Origin: Psilocybe azurescens
Taxonomy: Eukaryota > Basidiomycota > Agaricomycetes > Agaricales > Agrocybaceae
DNA: 11,823 nucleotides
Direction of reading: 5' to 3'
Assembly: GCA_023853785.1 (NCBI GenBank)
Contig: JAJIRX010000377.1
Coordinates: forward strand, 1-11,823
In this document: positions 1 to 9,061 of the stretch, in pieces
Layout of the letters: each line of letters opens with the position of its first letter
How positions within the stretch are numbered: the first letter of the stretch is position 1
Made by a program: the position numbers and the translations under genes
The notes under the pieces: model-generated
Database searches by the model: none
The model's input: the letters and a program-made list of their open reading frames with translations, nothing else
Told to the model about the DNA's origin: nothing

Positions 1-764
1 GCATTTGTATTCTACAAAGCACATTTTGAGAATATGTCACAAATTTTCAATTGGATTGAGGTCTAGTTATTATATGCTGGTCAGTCAGTTAAAAACTCTA
101 TTTTATAGTCTTTAAGCTATTTCTAAGCCTTTTTGGATGTGAGATTGAGGTTATTATCTTGCTGAAAGATGAAATCATCCTGATTAAGATTGTAATGCTC
201 AGAGTTTGGAAGACATAGTCATCCAAAATGCTTATATAGAGTTGTCCATCCATCTTATTCTATCCATCATGCACGTATAGCCAACACCATTATTGTTATA
301 CAGCTCAACTCATCATTATATTCTTCTCCAAATTTGATGGTTTTCCATACTGAGTTTGGAGAGGAGAACCAGCCTTTTCCACACTTTGACTGCTATCCAT
401 CAGACTCAATTCAATTGATCTTGGTCTCATCTGTGAACATAACATGTTTCCAGTCTTTTCTATTCAGTTTTCATACTTCTGGACAAATTTCAAGCAAGCC
501 CCCATATAGTTCTTGGTGAGGAATGGCTTTTGAGCTGACTTGTGCTACAAAGATCTTTTTGAGAGAATTTGAATGATTTGGATGGAGATAACTGTGTTGA
601 TGATAGTGTTAGAAATAGACAATAATGCACAAATCAGTAGCTATACTGATGAGTAACAATAGAGTCAAATCTCAAATGCGCAACAATGACAAGTATGAGT
701 GAAAATTGTAAATTGCTTCTGTAGACTCCAAATCTTGTTCTAGTGTCTTTGTTTCCTCAGACAT
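1..764 (-). mobile_element. Decayed Tc1/mariner-type (DD34E) transposase, runs off the left edge
   Basis: Read on the minus strand, several frames together give the order of a Tc1/mariner transposase. A likely start (MSEETKTLEQ) lies at 764-762. A helix-turn-helix-like stretch follows, then the linker (IPHQELYGG..LEICPE), DWKHVMFTDETKIN with the first catalytic Asp near 440, a degraded central part (VWKTIKFGEE), FIFQQDN with the second Asp near 160, and DLNPIENL with the catalytic Glu near 55. The spacing from the second Asp to the Glu fits the DD34E class. The protein would continue past base 1. There are many in-frame stops, several at positions that are Trp in the family (the stop after DLNPIENL is one), plus frameshifts. 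The element is therefore dead. I could not find its terminal inverted repeats; one end is outside the window. The family call is firm; the exact lineage and right-hand end are not. Confidence 0.88.
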
Positions 765-1985
765 AGTAGGAATACTGGTCTTTTACATGGCTAAGTGTCT
801 AAAAATGGTGAGGCGTGACTATAGGTGTCACAATATTGCGTCAAAACACCAAACCTATAATTACGTGACAAATTATATATCACCGGAACCATCTCAACGA
901 GGGATTCCGGATCAGTGATCAGAATTTGAATAACTTTACTCTACAAAAAGTTATTAACAGAACAGTGTGCAAAAACACCGAAAAGAGCGAATTCTAACTA
1001 AGTGTCCATTTGTACAAGTCCAAATATCAAGTGTAGAACATTAGAAACAAAGTGTTTAATCACAAAAACTAACAGATAGTTGTGTTGATGGTAGTGAGAA
1101 GCAGATAGCAGAGCTGTATGGAAGTATCAGCCTTTCCAGTGGAGACAAGTCAAACTAGGTGGCAGTGGTCATAGGGAGTGAGCTTAGAAAATGGTCTTCA
1201 TGATTTTTTTCATCAATAACTCTATCAAAAACATATCACACAAATAGTTGACTTCAAAACACCAAGGTTGACATCAGTTTTGCAAATAGAATCACTATTT
1301 TCCAGTATAAAGATGATATTATTTAAAAAAGAGAATGCATGGCTGTGTAGCAGAGAATAATGGGCTATAAACTTGGGGAAATGTACAGTTTCAGTCTTTG
1401 TTATATCTTCCAACATGTTTTCATTCATTTGATATTTTTTGCATGTTTACAATTAAAAACCTTATTGTATTGATTCCAATGGGCTGCAAAGAAACTGTCT
1501 GTGTGTATTATTTTTATAAAGTATTTAATAATAATAGATGAGCCAAATAAATACAAATACATGTTATATCTCCTGAAAGCTGTGATCTAAGGATTTCTAG
1601 TACATTTTAAATCATATAATTTCATTAAGATTACATGTCATTATAGTCAGTTTAAGTTCAATTTAAAAACATCCAGACAGTGTTTTGGTATGATAAAATG
1701 AGAAAATAAAAACTGCAGGTACCCTTCTAACATACCTTCAAGAAAGCTATAGTGAGGGAACAGAAAACAAACGGCGGTCTCCATTGACACCGAGGATGTA
1801 TTTTGGGATATAGGAAATGCAGTGCACGTAGTGCATTCAAGTTGTGCTGTGTCAGAATGGCATAAAGCAGACATTTGATAAACAGTAGAAAATATTTCCT
1901 AGTGATTCTCGTCCAGCCGGAGAAATTTTAGTGACTGGTGATCATTGCAGCATATTGATTTTTACAAGCATACAGTGACTAGAAA
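765..1985. other. AT-rich stretch without a recognisable gene
   Basis: This stretch continues the low-GC character of the transposon relic and has only short open frames. None of them matches a family I know on either strand. The minus-strand frames at 1225-1428 and 1647-1874 have skewed, low-complexity composition and no domain motif. A 16-base segment at 593-608 recurs at 1081-1096 with one mismatch, and a 12-base segment at 841-852 recurs at 1254-1265. These may be traces of further decayed copies of the same element, or chance. The most likely content is old transposon debris, which is inference. Confidence 0.5.
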
Positions 1986-2150
1986 TACGTCCACTCTTCC
2001 CTCTTATCCCCTGAGTTTGACTCATTAAAAGACTGGCTGTCTGGGCTCAGGACTCGGGAATCTAGGAGGATACTGCAGCTCGATATCGCATCTGACAGGC
2101 ACTTATTTGATTGGTACGATGTTTATATAACGGATGAAGGCCAGGCATAA
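1986..2150 (+). pseudogene. Short open frame, possible 3' exon relic of an unknown gene
   Basis: After a TAG at 1980-1982 one plus-strand frame stays open for 54 codons and ends in TAA at 2148-2150. The peptide has the mixed composition of a soluble protein (for example FDSLKDWLSGLRTRES and HLFDWYDVYITDEGQA). An AATAAA hexamer lies at 2188-2193, about 38 bases after the stop, where a poly(A) signal would be expected. I do not recognise the family. It sits at the change from AT-rich to more balanced base composition. It could be the last exon of a gene whose upstream part was destroyed, or a chance open frame. Confidence 0.22.
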
Positions 2151-2187
2151 TTAAAAATGATTGACTCCAACCAAGTCAAGGAACTCT

Positions 2188-2193
2188 AATAAA
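2188..2193 (+). terminator. AATAAA poly(A)-signal-like hexamer
   Basis: A canonical AATAAA hexamer on the plus strand 38 bases after the stop of the 1986-2150 open frame. The spacing suits a 3' end signal, but such hexamers are common by chance in A-rich DNA. Confidence 0.25.
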
Positions 2194-2629
2194 GAAGGGG
2201 ACGGAAGCATTTGATGGATCCTGTCAAGAGTATGAGTGTTAATTGTAGTACAAGTTGGGGTGTGCGCGAGGTCATGCTTGCATACTTAGAACGCGCCGGT
2301 ACAGCTTGTAGAAAAGAGTAGATGTGATTTCAAATGTGAATAAAGAACGCCACTCCTCCAGCAGTTAAATATATGATCGCCTGACTCACCTCGAGAGTCG
2401 AGACTCCAAGCACCTCGAATATCGAAAGCAAGTGAGGCGATGAGAAGCGGGGTATCGAGCTCTGCGTAGCATAACGCATACTGTATGCTTATCAGAACGG
2501 CAATTATATATATACGGAAACGGAGCAATACAAAGAAAAGAAGAGGCTGTCATATTGGACCGACTTAAGGACCAAAATACTATGTGGTGAGTGGGAGGCT
2601 TCTGTGAATAAGACGAACACTGTTGATAG

Positions 2630-3097
2630 GATGAGATTGAAATCGATATTGTAAGCGGAGATTCTGAAGGGGAAGAGACGGGACAACTCGAACCTGGATT
2701 GAAAATGGAAGTCGTACAATCACGCCTCGTCGAAGGACCCACGTTCCCCTGTTCTATGGTGTTGTCTATAAGTCGACATCGTTTTGCGTCGTTAAAATAA
2801 TAGACTCCATGCCAAGTCCAGAGCGTGCGCCGGGTAGTAGCGGGTGAGCATTTGAAAGAAATGTGTATGTATATGTAGATCGAGATGCGGGTGTATATGC
2901 GAGTGGAGGAGTTGTGTTACGGCTAGCGATAGCCTTAGGATAGGGTTGTACGCAAGCGGGAGAGAAAGCGGGAGTATATCGATGCGGTGCCTGTTCCGGA
3001 TTATATCAAGGTGGTCATCCAGAGGCCTACAGGCAGTGACGATGAGCAGCTTGTGCGCTTGAGTATAGCTGAAGGATGCAACGAGCTTGAACAATAA
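2630..3097 (+). pseudogene. Possible decayed 3' end of an unknown plus-strand gene
   Basis: Two open plus-strand stretches look like protein. The first (2630-2800) is acidic, with DIVSGDSEGEETGQLEPG and MEVVQSRLVEGPTFPC. It is preceded by a possible short intron (GTGAGT at 2587, TAG at 2627-2629), but the phases do not join cleanly. The second (2939-3097) reads RKRERKREYIDAVPVPDYIK, then a QRPTGSDDEQ stretch, and ends GCNELEQ before TAA at 3095-3097. The stop lies about 140 bases from the end of the oppositely oriented ArgRS copy B, which would be a tail-to-tail arrangement. I do not know the family. Upstream frames are interrupted, so if this is a gene it is broken. A minus-strand frame over 2792-3094 competes with it, but its composition is less convincing. 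Confidence 0.25.
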
Positions 3098-3238
3098 GAG
3101 GGCTTATAGGCGATGGGGCTCACATTCAAATGTGATCCCAGAACGATACCATCGTACGACCTGGAAATTAGATGATGGGATCAGCGCTCGAGTCTCAAAC
3201 AGAAGAGAACATCTCCAGACTCAGAAAGACCTACCGGT

Positions 3239-4414
3239 CTACATCCTCTCCAATGGCTGCAAACCCAATAGACCCATTACACCGCACTACCCAATACCTC
3301 CCTCGCACACTGATACAAAATCATCTTTGCCTGCGCCCGCGCCCTCTGCTCATTCTCATCCCTTTTCACAATAACCGCATCCCACGCATTGTTGATCGCA
3401 TGCGCCAGTCTAAACGCGAACGTTGCAATGTCACTTGGCTTCTGGGTCCTCATCGCAGTCTTCACGACGTTCGGGTATATGCCCATGAAGAACGCAATAC
3501 CGTCTGCGCATATGTAGGAAGAGAGGAGAGAGAATGAGATGAGGGATGAGGGAGAGGTTTTGCGGGATGTGGATGCGAGTCGGAGTGCGTATTGAAGGTA
3601 GGGCCGGTGTCGCCTTCGAAGTATTTCATGCGGACCCAGTTGAATGTGTATTTGGCAATTCTAGCGCTAAAAATTGACGAACATTAGCATGACGAAAGAA
3701 AAGGAAGAAGGGGAAGAAAGCCAACGCACCTCCATATCGTGGTTCTTCCCGCGTAATCCCGATCTCAAGCGCCGTCTCCTCCGAATCAACCATCACCCTA
3801 TGCTTCTCCCCATTCTCCATCACTTGATTGCACATCACATTCCCCGCCCCCTGATAATCTCATCCAGTAGCACCGCCGCACCCTTCGTTGTACTTATTCC
3901 CTGTACGAGCTCGTGTTGATGTGCACGCGCGAGGATGTCGAGGAGAAGTCCATAGGTTTGAGCACTTTGAAGAACTTCGCGAGATGGAAGTCATGTTGGG
4001 AGGATACCACGTATTCACTGTCGAACTTGCATTTCTCGTAGCGCTCGATCGCGCCAATGATTGTCGCGTGTCACATAGATGGATGTTCCATCTCCGACCA
4101 CTCTTCCGCTTGGAGCTGTGCGGCGTGGGTGTGAGTCGAGTGTCTTTACTTTTATGAATACAACAAAGAGTACGGAAAACGTACATTTTACACGACTCGA
4201 CTTTAGCCGCTGTATCTTCAAACTTCTCGGGAGTAGAAACCGGGGAGCGCAACTGTAAAGTCCTCTCCCTTCTTCACATATTTGACGATTGCTCTAGCCT
4301 GGGCGTCAGCGCATTCAAGAGGGTCTGGTGGGTGGATATCCGGAATGAGTCCAAGACACACCTAGAGGGATCTGTGGCCGAGACGGCGGGCAGTGGGGAT
4401 CTAGATGAGGCCAT
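3239..4414 (-). pseudogene. Arginyl-tRNA synthetase pseudogene, copy B (catalytic centre deleted, C-terminus kept)
   Basis: ArgRS is a class I synthetase that charges tRNA-Arg. The start ATG (4414-4412) gives MASS..LPAVSATDPS, then AIVKYVKKGEDFTVALP and PEKFEDTAAKV, which match the N-terminal domain. The sequence then jumps past a GTACGT donor near 4190 to GDGTSIYVTRD, IGAIERYEKCKFD and EYVVSSQHDFHLAKFFKVL. It continues with KGAAVLLDEII, GNVMCNQVMENGEKH, EETALEIGIT, RIAKYTFNW and FEGDTGP. The anticodon-binding domain follows (NVVKTAMRTQKPSD, FAFRLAHAINNAWDAVIVK, CAREVLGSA) and the family C-terminus GLQPLERM before TAG at 3241-3239. An intron at 3667-3729 has GT..AG ends and a CTAAT branch site. 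The HIGH-motif region, about 200 residues, is missing. Frameshifts occur near 4230, 4070, 3860 and 3280. The family call is secure; function is impossible as it stands. Confidence 0.93.
3667..3729 (-). other. Intron in ArgRS copy B
   Basis: 63 bases on the minus strand with donor GTGCGT, a CTAAT branch-like site and acceptor TTTTTAG. It separates the EIGIT-containing exon from the exon that starts at ARIAKYTFNW. Keeping it shows the copy arose from genomic DNA, not from a processed mRNA. Confidence 0.75.
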
Positions 4415-4607
4415 GCTTTTGAGTTTGGTATGCGGAGAGGGCGAGGGAACGCGGGTTGTATGTTTTTGTAAGCGGTCTGAAAGTAAAACACCTGCAGTTT
4501 GAAGCACAACAGAGGGGAATTCTTGGATGATGAGAAAACTTAAAAGAGAGGTGACGGGACGGGGCGGGGAGTACAGAAGGAAGGTGCTGACGACGACGGA
4601 TATCGGC

Positions 4608-4853
4608 CTGCGTGAGTGAGAGCAAAGGAGAAAGAAAGGGGGTGAGAAAAGGAAAGGAAGAACAGTCGATTGATCGGGATCAAAGAACCACAAACGGTAA
4701 GCGATCGAATGACGAAGAAAGGAAGGTTATAGAATTGCTCCAAAAAAGAAAAGGAATAGAAAGGAGAAATAAAAGGCGCATACATGCCGCCCTCACAACT
4801 CATAACACAGTACATATAGAGAATAAAAGAAAAAAAAGAACAAAATCACTCAC
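4608..4853 (-). other. Intron in the AEC-like fragment
   Basis: The donor GTGAGT at 4853 directly follows TTTGAGGA, and the acceptor CACTCACGCAG ends at 4608. Splicing joins HAVFEE to PISVVVSTFLLY in frame and recreates the family's expected order. The intron is long (246 bases) and strongly pyrimidine-rich on the coding strand, which appears as a purine-rich block on the plus strand. Confidence 0.6.
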
Positions 4854-5278
4854 TCCTCAAACACAGCATGCCAATCGCTCTTCGTCGCAGGGACCATCGT
4901 GTAGCGGTCTGGGTTTCCGCTACTATATAAGTCCACGGCCGCCCCAGGAAACATGTACTGGAGTAACGGGTGTGACGATCTGAGAGTTGTAACGTCAAAG
5001 CCTGACTTGGTTCAGACTTATCTCGGGACAGATAGTCCAACGGTTGTGCCGTGTGCAATTCCGGCATGTTCCATTTTAGGCAGAAACGTTACACATCGGC
5101 GGAGTGAGCAGCATGTGCACCGAGATGACGAGTAGCACCATCTTCGGCTCGCCGGCTTCTTCACCGGTTCGACTCCTTTTCCACTTTGTGTATCCTTCCG
5201 TTGCGCGATCGAATGTGTCCCGAAGTGGAATAGAGCCTTGACGCGCTGTATATACCTCCTATACCTCCTCCATTTTAT

Positions 5279-5301
5279 CCCCTTCCCCTTTCCCCCGCCC
5301 C
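5279..5301 (-). other. G-quadruplex-like motif
   Basis: On the minus strand the G runs are 4, 5, 4 and 4 long, separated by loops of 1, 3 and 2 bases. Another run of five G lies just upstream at 5311-5315. This meets the usual pattern for an intramolecular G-quadruplex. It sits in the part of the AEC-like fragment that would code the hydrophilic loop after the VTLVV segment, within a homopurine tract of about 70 bases. Confidence 0.5.
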
Positions 5302-6602
5302 TCCTTCCTTCCCCCAGCTTCCTTCCCTCTCAGCCTCCTTCCCACCCCGAGAATACTCTCAGACACAACAAGCGTGACCGGAACCGCACACTTGCCACAC
5401 ATCCCAACCGCTCCATTCACGGGCCTTGACCCGCTATTATTATACTGTAGCGTATACTGTAATGAAGGCGTCAAGGCGACGATGAGCGAAAGTAGGCCGG
5501 CGTATAATGGGACTGTTATGAATGTGTAGACCGAGAGGAAGAGTGTGTGCAGGGGTAAAAATGTATGTGCAGGGGGCGGAGGGTGGTGAGGAGCTTTGAG
5601 AACGGGGAGGGTGCATGCGAAGCACGAGAACGTGAGCAAGAGTGCGCCATTTTTGGGGTCATAGGCTCCATTGAGGTTGCATTCGACTTCATCCCCATCC
5701 CCCTCCTCAGCCTCAATCCCACTCGTCTTCCCATCCCTCACACACCCCCAGCACCGCTCGCCGCACTAGCCCCCGCAGCAGCAGTTGAAGCACCGACACC
5801 CCAAGCCGGAAAATCCGCGCTGCTCTCATTCGGACTGTTGGGGAACAAATTATAGAATGTCGTGTTGCGCCTGCCTGGCGGGAGCGGGGGCCACTTGCTG
5901 TTTTTAGTCCTTGCTCCTGTGCCGTGTCCCGGTCCCTTGTCCCTGTTCCGTTTGCGTTGGGGTCATTTGTCGTTCCGCGCGGATGTCGTGAACAATGACG
6001 TAGCACACAGAACACCAGGGACTCCCAAGGACACGGAGATGTGAAGCGACGAGGGCGCAGAGGAGGTGGGCGACTCCGTGAACTGGCCGGCCACCCCTCT
6101 TCATCGACGCCGACGACTGTACGAGCGGCGAGCTCAACGCGTGCGTTATTCCAAGAAGAGCGGCGTGCTCTCATGCTCGGCATTGCGATCTGTATTGAGT
6201 CCGAGAATGGATGTGAACTGCGGCGGATGAGAGGACGGGTGGTGAGAGGATGGTGTCTGCCTGCAAGGAGGCTTACGCCGTAGCTGTGGGACCTGTGAGA
6301 GGTGGTTAGTGGGATGTATGCGGGTGGGTAAGAGGACAGAGGCGACGATGGACGTTGGAGTATGACGAGAGAGATAGAGTGCATTACAAAGGGGTAAAAC
6401 ATAGCGTAAAACGAAACGAAAGCAAAAGCCACATACTATTATTCCAAGCGTAGTGGACATCATCGAATACATCAGCGTATTTCTTGTTATCGTCTGAGCC
6501 CCATGCGAGGTTGGGCACCGAGATGACGAAGCTCGGCATCAGCGCGATGGCAAGTGCGTTGGAGTTCATGCATATGGCGGCGGACATTATGAAGCTCCTG
6601 AC

Positions 6603-6792
6603 TGTGTAACTGTGTGAGAGTGAGTTGGGTTCAATTAAGTGCGGAGGGACGAGAGAGAGACAAGGGCGAGCAAGGTAGGATACGGTGGGGAGTATTCAAA
6701 GCGCTTGTGAATGGGAGAGCAAGGAAACGACGAGATGAAACGCGAAGAGAAACGCGAATCGTGGAAAAGGATAACGAACAGGGAAAATGAAG
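6603..6792 (-). other. Junction between ArgRS copy A and the AEC-like fragment
   Basis: ArgRS similarity ends after GNVMHEPEDK near 6793 and AEC similarity begins near 6602. The 190 bases between are pyrimidine-rich on the minus strand and end in a good acceptor (CTCACTCTCACACAG). They therefore look like the remains of an intron, probably of the AEC gene. A deletion breakpoint must lie here, since the last third of ArgRS and the first part of AEC are both missing. Confidence 0.5.
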
Positions 6793-7065
6793 CTTGTCCT
6801 CGGGCTCATGCATCACGTTCCCCACCTGCTTAATGATCTTGTCCAAAAACACCACCGCCATTTTCCTCATGCTCATTCCTTGTAAGAGACGGTAGTTGAT
6901 CTGCATGAGCGAGGACGCCCAGGGGAAGCTCGAGCACTACAAAGAATTGGGAGAGATGCAGGTATTATTGCGAGAAAACGATGTATTTCATTTTATCAAA
7001 TTTATATTTGTCGTAGCGCGTGGTTGCGCCGCCGATTTCGCGTGTCAGGTATACCAACGTTCCAT

Positions 7066-7126
7066 CTGTGATGAAGTTTGAATGAAGGAACAGGAAGAGA
7101 GAAAAAATAAAAGAAATGGAACGTAC
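7066..7126 (-). other. Intron in ArgRS copy A
   Basis: 61 bases with donor GTACGT and acceptor CATCACAG, placed just before DGTLVYLTREIG. Copy B also has a GTACGT-started non-coding stretch just upstream of its DGTSIYVTRD, so this intron position was probably in the common ancestor of both copies. Confidence 0.75.
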
Positions 7127-7530
7127 CCTTCTTACGAACAACGGCTTGCCCGGACTCCACTTCTCCAACTCCACCAGCTTCACACCATCCGACTCCAAAA
7201 TCAAACTCATCCTATCCAACTTCTCCAGCGTCCCATCCATTGCCTCCTTCCCCACCTCGCTCCCCCGTATACACATCAAACTTCACATTCAGCCTCTCAT
7301 ACTCCTTCTCATACTCCCGCACGCTCATCTCTCTCCACATGCGCTAGTTGCGCAGGGTATCTTGGTCTCCGTCTTCCATGTGCTTGAACCGGTTCGAGGC
7401 GGAGGCCTTGACAGCGGGTCGGTGGATGCGTCTTTTTAATGGCAGCGTAGATGTCAAAAGGTGCTTGATGACGTCTTTTTCGAGCCTGGCTTGTGAGCCG
7501 TATTTCGAAGCCTGCGGCGATTAGGCCGAA

Positions 7531-7683
7531 CTAGGGGAGACGAAGGGGAGATGTTAGTGGGATATTCGGGGATTGGAATAGAAGACGCATGGAATGGCGA
7601 GGAGCAGGGGAGAAACAGAATAGAGGCAAAAGGGGATTGGACGGAAAACAAAAACAAAGAGGTGAAAAAGAGAAGAATCTTAC
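7531..7683 (-). other. Intron in ArgRS copy A
   Basis: 153 bases with donor GTAAGA directly after [10 protein letters not shown] and acceptor CCCCTAG directly before FGLIAAGFE. The join restores the family's conserved GDWGTQFG, so both splice sites are well supported. Confidence 0.8.
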
Positions 7684-8825
7684 CTGTGTACCCCAATCGC
7701 CTAGATAGTTCATTGAGATGACTTCCAACCCACAAGCCTGATACAAACTAGCCAAAAACGCGCTGATGATCGTGTTCCGCAAATGCCCAACGTAGAACAA
7801 CTGGGCGTATGTTTGGCGACGAGTACTCGATGACGACCTTCTTACCATTGACCGAGTCGTTCGTGCAATACTTGGGCAGACCAGAGGGCACGTTGCATGT
7901 GGGGTGTCGATCTGGGTGAGAACTTGTTATGTTCACGCGTAGTGGAGGATGGGCTTGTCGAGCACGACGAACTCAACTCACTTGTCCGGTTGGAACTGTG
8001 AGCAGCAAGGCTCAGTCAATTTAGTAGTACAAAATGTAAAAATAATAACCACGTACGTTTTTGATGACTTCAACCACTGTCTCTTCCAGCTCCCCAAGGA
8101 TCCTGAACTGTGAGCGGCAGCACATTCAAAAGTTTTTGCGCGATAGCTATCCGGATCGATTTCAGGACACACTTAGACGGATCCGTACATGAGACAGCGG
8201 GAAGTGGGGCACGGATGATGCCATCCTGTTACTTTTAGTGTGACGAGTCTTGTGAGTTTGTTGTAAGTCGGCGTAGTGTTGTGTGCAAACGAAAGCGCCT
8301 GAAATGTAAAAGCGCAGCAGAGAGATCTCTTGACTGCATGAGGAAAGAGCGGGAGAGAATTGAGAGGAGTGAAAGGACAGCCAAATTGAATTGACAAGGT
8401 TGTCTGCAACAAATTTTGTGAACGTGAATGACGTGTTGGGATCCATCACGTGCAACATCTCTTCGCCAAATATTAGCCCTTTTTGGTGTCAAAACACTGA
8501 CTCTTGAAGTCGGCGTAGCAGTAATGTTTCGTGCATTATGATGAAAACCATACATCAGACAGTGAGTGGATATCTCACCCCTGGGATAATGTCTTATTGG
8601 AAGACATATAGCACTAGAACCACGCCGCCGCTTACTCTATATGTACTCTGCACCAGCACACAAATTAAACGGAGGGGGAAGGACCCGGACTATTTCGCGG
8701 AGGCGCCAGAACTGGTAGTGCTTGCCTAAAGGTGCTCATTAGTCGATCGACCATATCAGTGTTGACACAGCCCTACGCAGGACAGAAAATAGTAAAGTTG
8801 CTATCACGTTCACATTCATTGTCAG

Positions 8826-8884
8826 TTTTCTCACACTTCACTTTTGCGCGCACAAAGTCACTTTGCATGTCAAAAGTGAGAAAA
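8826..8884. repeat. Nested inverted repeat (imperfect hairpin)
   Basis: TTTTCTCAC at 8826-8834 pairs with GTGAGAAAA at 8876-8884, and CACTTTTG at 8839-8846 with CAAAAGTG at 8871-8878. The two pairings share three bases, so the outer stem carries a bulge. Inside lies a separate palindrome, CAAAGT-C-ACTTTG (8853-8865). The direct sequence supports the symmetry; its function is unknown. Confidence 0.5.
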
Positions 8885-9043
8885 GATGACTTTGTTAACC
8901 CCACTCGGGACAGTTGAGAAAATGCAAAGAATGCAGGCACGTCACAATCTCGGGTAAATTCAGTGACAACCGCATATGGTAGTGACTTTCCGACAAGAGA
9001 GCTTGATTCACAGCCATGTCCCTGACTCAACAAGTAAAGGGGT

Positions 9044-9061
9044 ACTAGCATGTGTGCTAGT
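9044..9061. repeat. Perfect short inverted repeat
   Basis: ACTAGCA and TGCTAGT form a perfect 7-base stem around the loop TGTG. It is short enough to be chance; no gene end is seen beside it. Confidence 0.4.

Larger units (their letters stand above)
4545..6602 (-). pseudogene. AEC/PIN-like membrane transporter, 3' part only, broken
   Basis: Minus-strand segments match the fungal auxin-efflux-carrier-type family (Pfam Mem_trans), multi-pass membrane transporters. In order: SFIMSAAICMNSNALAIALM with PSFVISVPNLAWGSDDNKK (6602-6470), SMMSTTLGII, an intron (about 6293-6436), and SYGVSLLAG. A long hydrophilic loop follows, then TFITVPLYAGLLSLIVALTP, GSRPVNGAVG, CAVPVTLVV (5740-5390), and EPKMVLLVISVHMLLTP near 5100-5150. 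After an intron at 4608-4853 (GTGAGT..ACGCAG), SDWHAVFEE joins PISVVVSTFLLYSPP. The first membrane segments expected upstream are absent. A frameshift with loss of several residues lies near 6460, and stops interrupt the loop frames and the segment before SDWHAVFEE. The match to the end of the family also stops at about 4545, just before the ArgRS copy B leader. The substrate cannot be told from sequence. The family call is good; the boundaries are approximate. Confidence 0.8.
6793..8224 (-). pseudogene. Arginyl-tRNA synthetase pseudogene, copy A (catalytic centre kept, C-terminus lost)
   Basis: The start ATG (8224-8222) gives MASS, and after a frameshift PLPAVSCTDPSKCVLKSIRI, ELEETVVEVIKN. 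After an intron the copy reads [35 protein letters not shown], then [20 protein letters not shown] with the class I HIGH-type motif GHL, and [10 protein letters not shown]. An intron (7531-7683) leads to FGLIAAGFE, GSQARLEKDVIKHL, ASNRFKHMEDGDQDTL, EYEKEYERLNVKFDVYTGE and MSLILESDGVKLVELEKW. A second clear intron (7066-7126) leads to DGTLVYLTREIGGA, YKFDKMKYIVFSQ, INYRLLQGMSMRKMAVVFLD and GNVMHEPEDK. TAG replaces Trp in RN*RMW (7340s), and TAA follows YIVFSQ. Stops follow FQPDK, and at least five frameshifts are present. The segment corresponding to KKGEDFTVALP in copy B is missing. The C-terminal third is absent. Copy A is clearly diverged from copy B, so the duplication is not recent. Confidence 0.93.

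Noticed and set aside
2386..2742. Serine-rich minus-strand frame of 118 codons
   Set aside because: Low-complexity composition and no motif. The plus-strand reading of part of this region looks more protein-like, though that too is weak.
3087..3537. Plus-strand frames over the end of ArgRS copy B
   Set aside because: They are antisense to the conserved anticodon-binding domain and C-terminus on the minus strand.
5713..6432. Minus-strand frame of 239 codons
   Set aside because: It begins inside the AEC intron and crosses into the hydrophilic loop. Only SYGVSLLAG in it is family sequence, so it is not a separate gene.
4545..8224. A functional ArgRS-AEC fusion protein
   Set aside because: The frames carry nonsense codons and many shifts, and the junction lies in intron-like sequence without a clean in-frame join.
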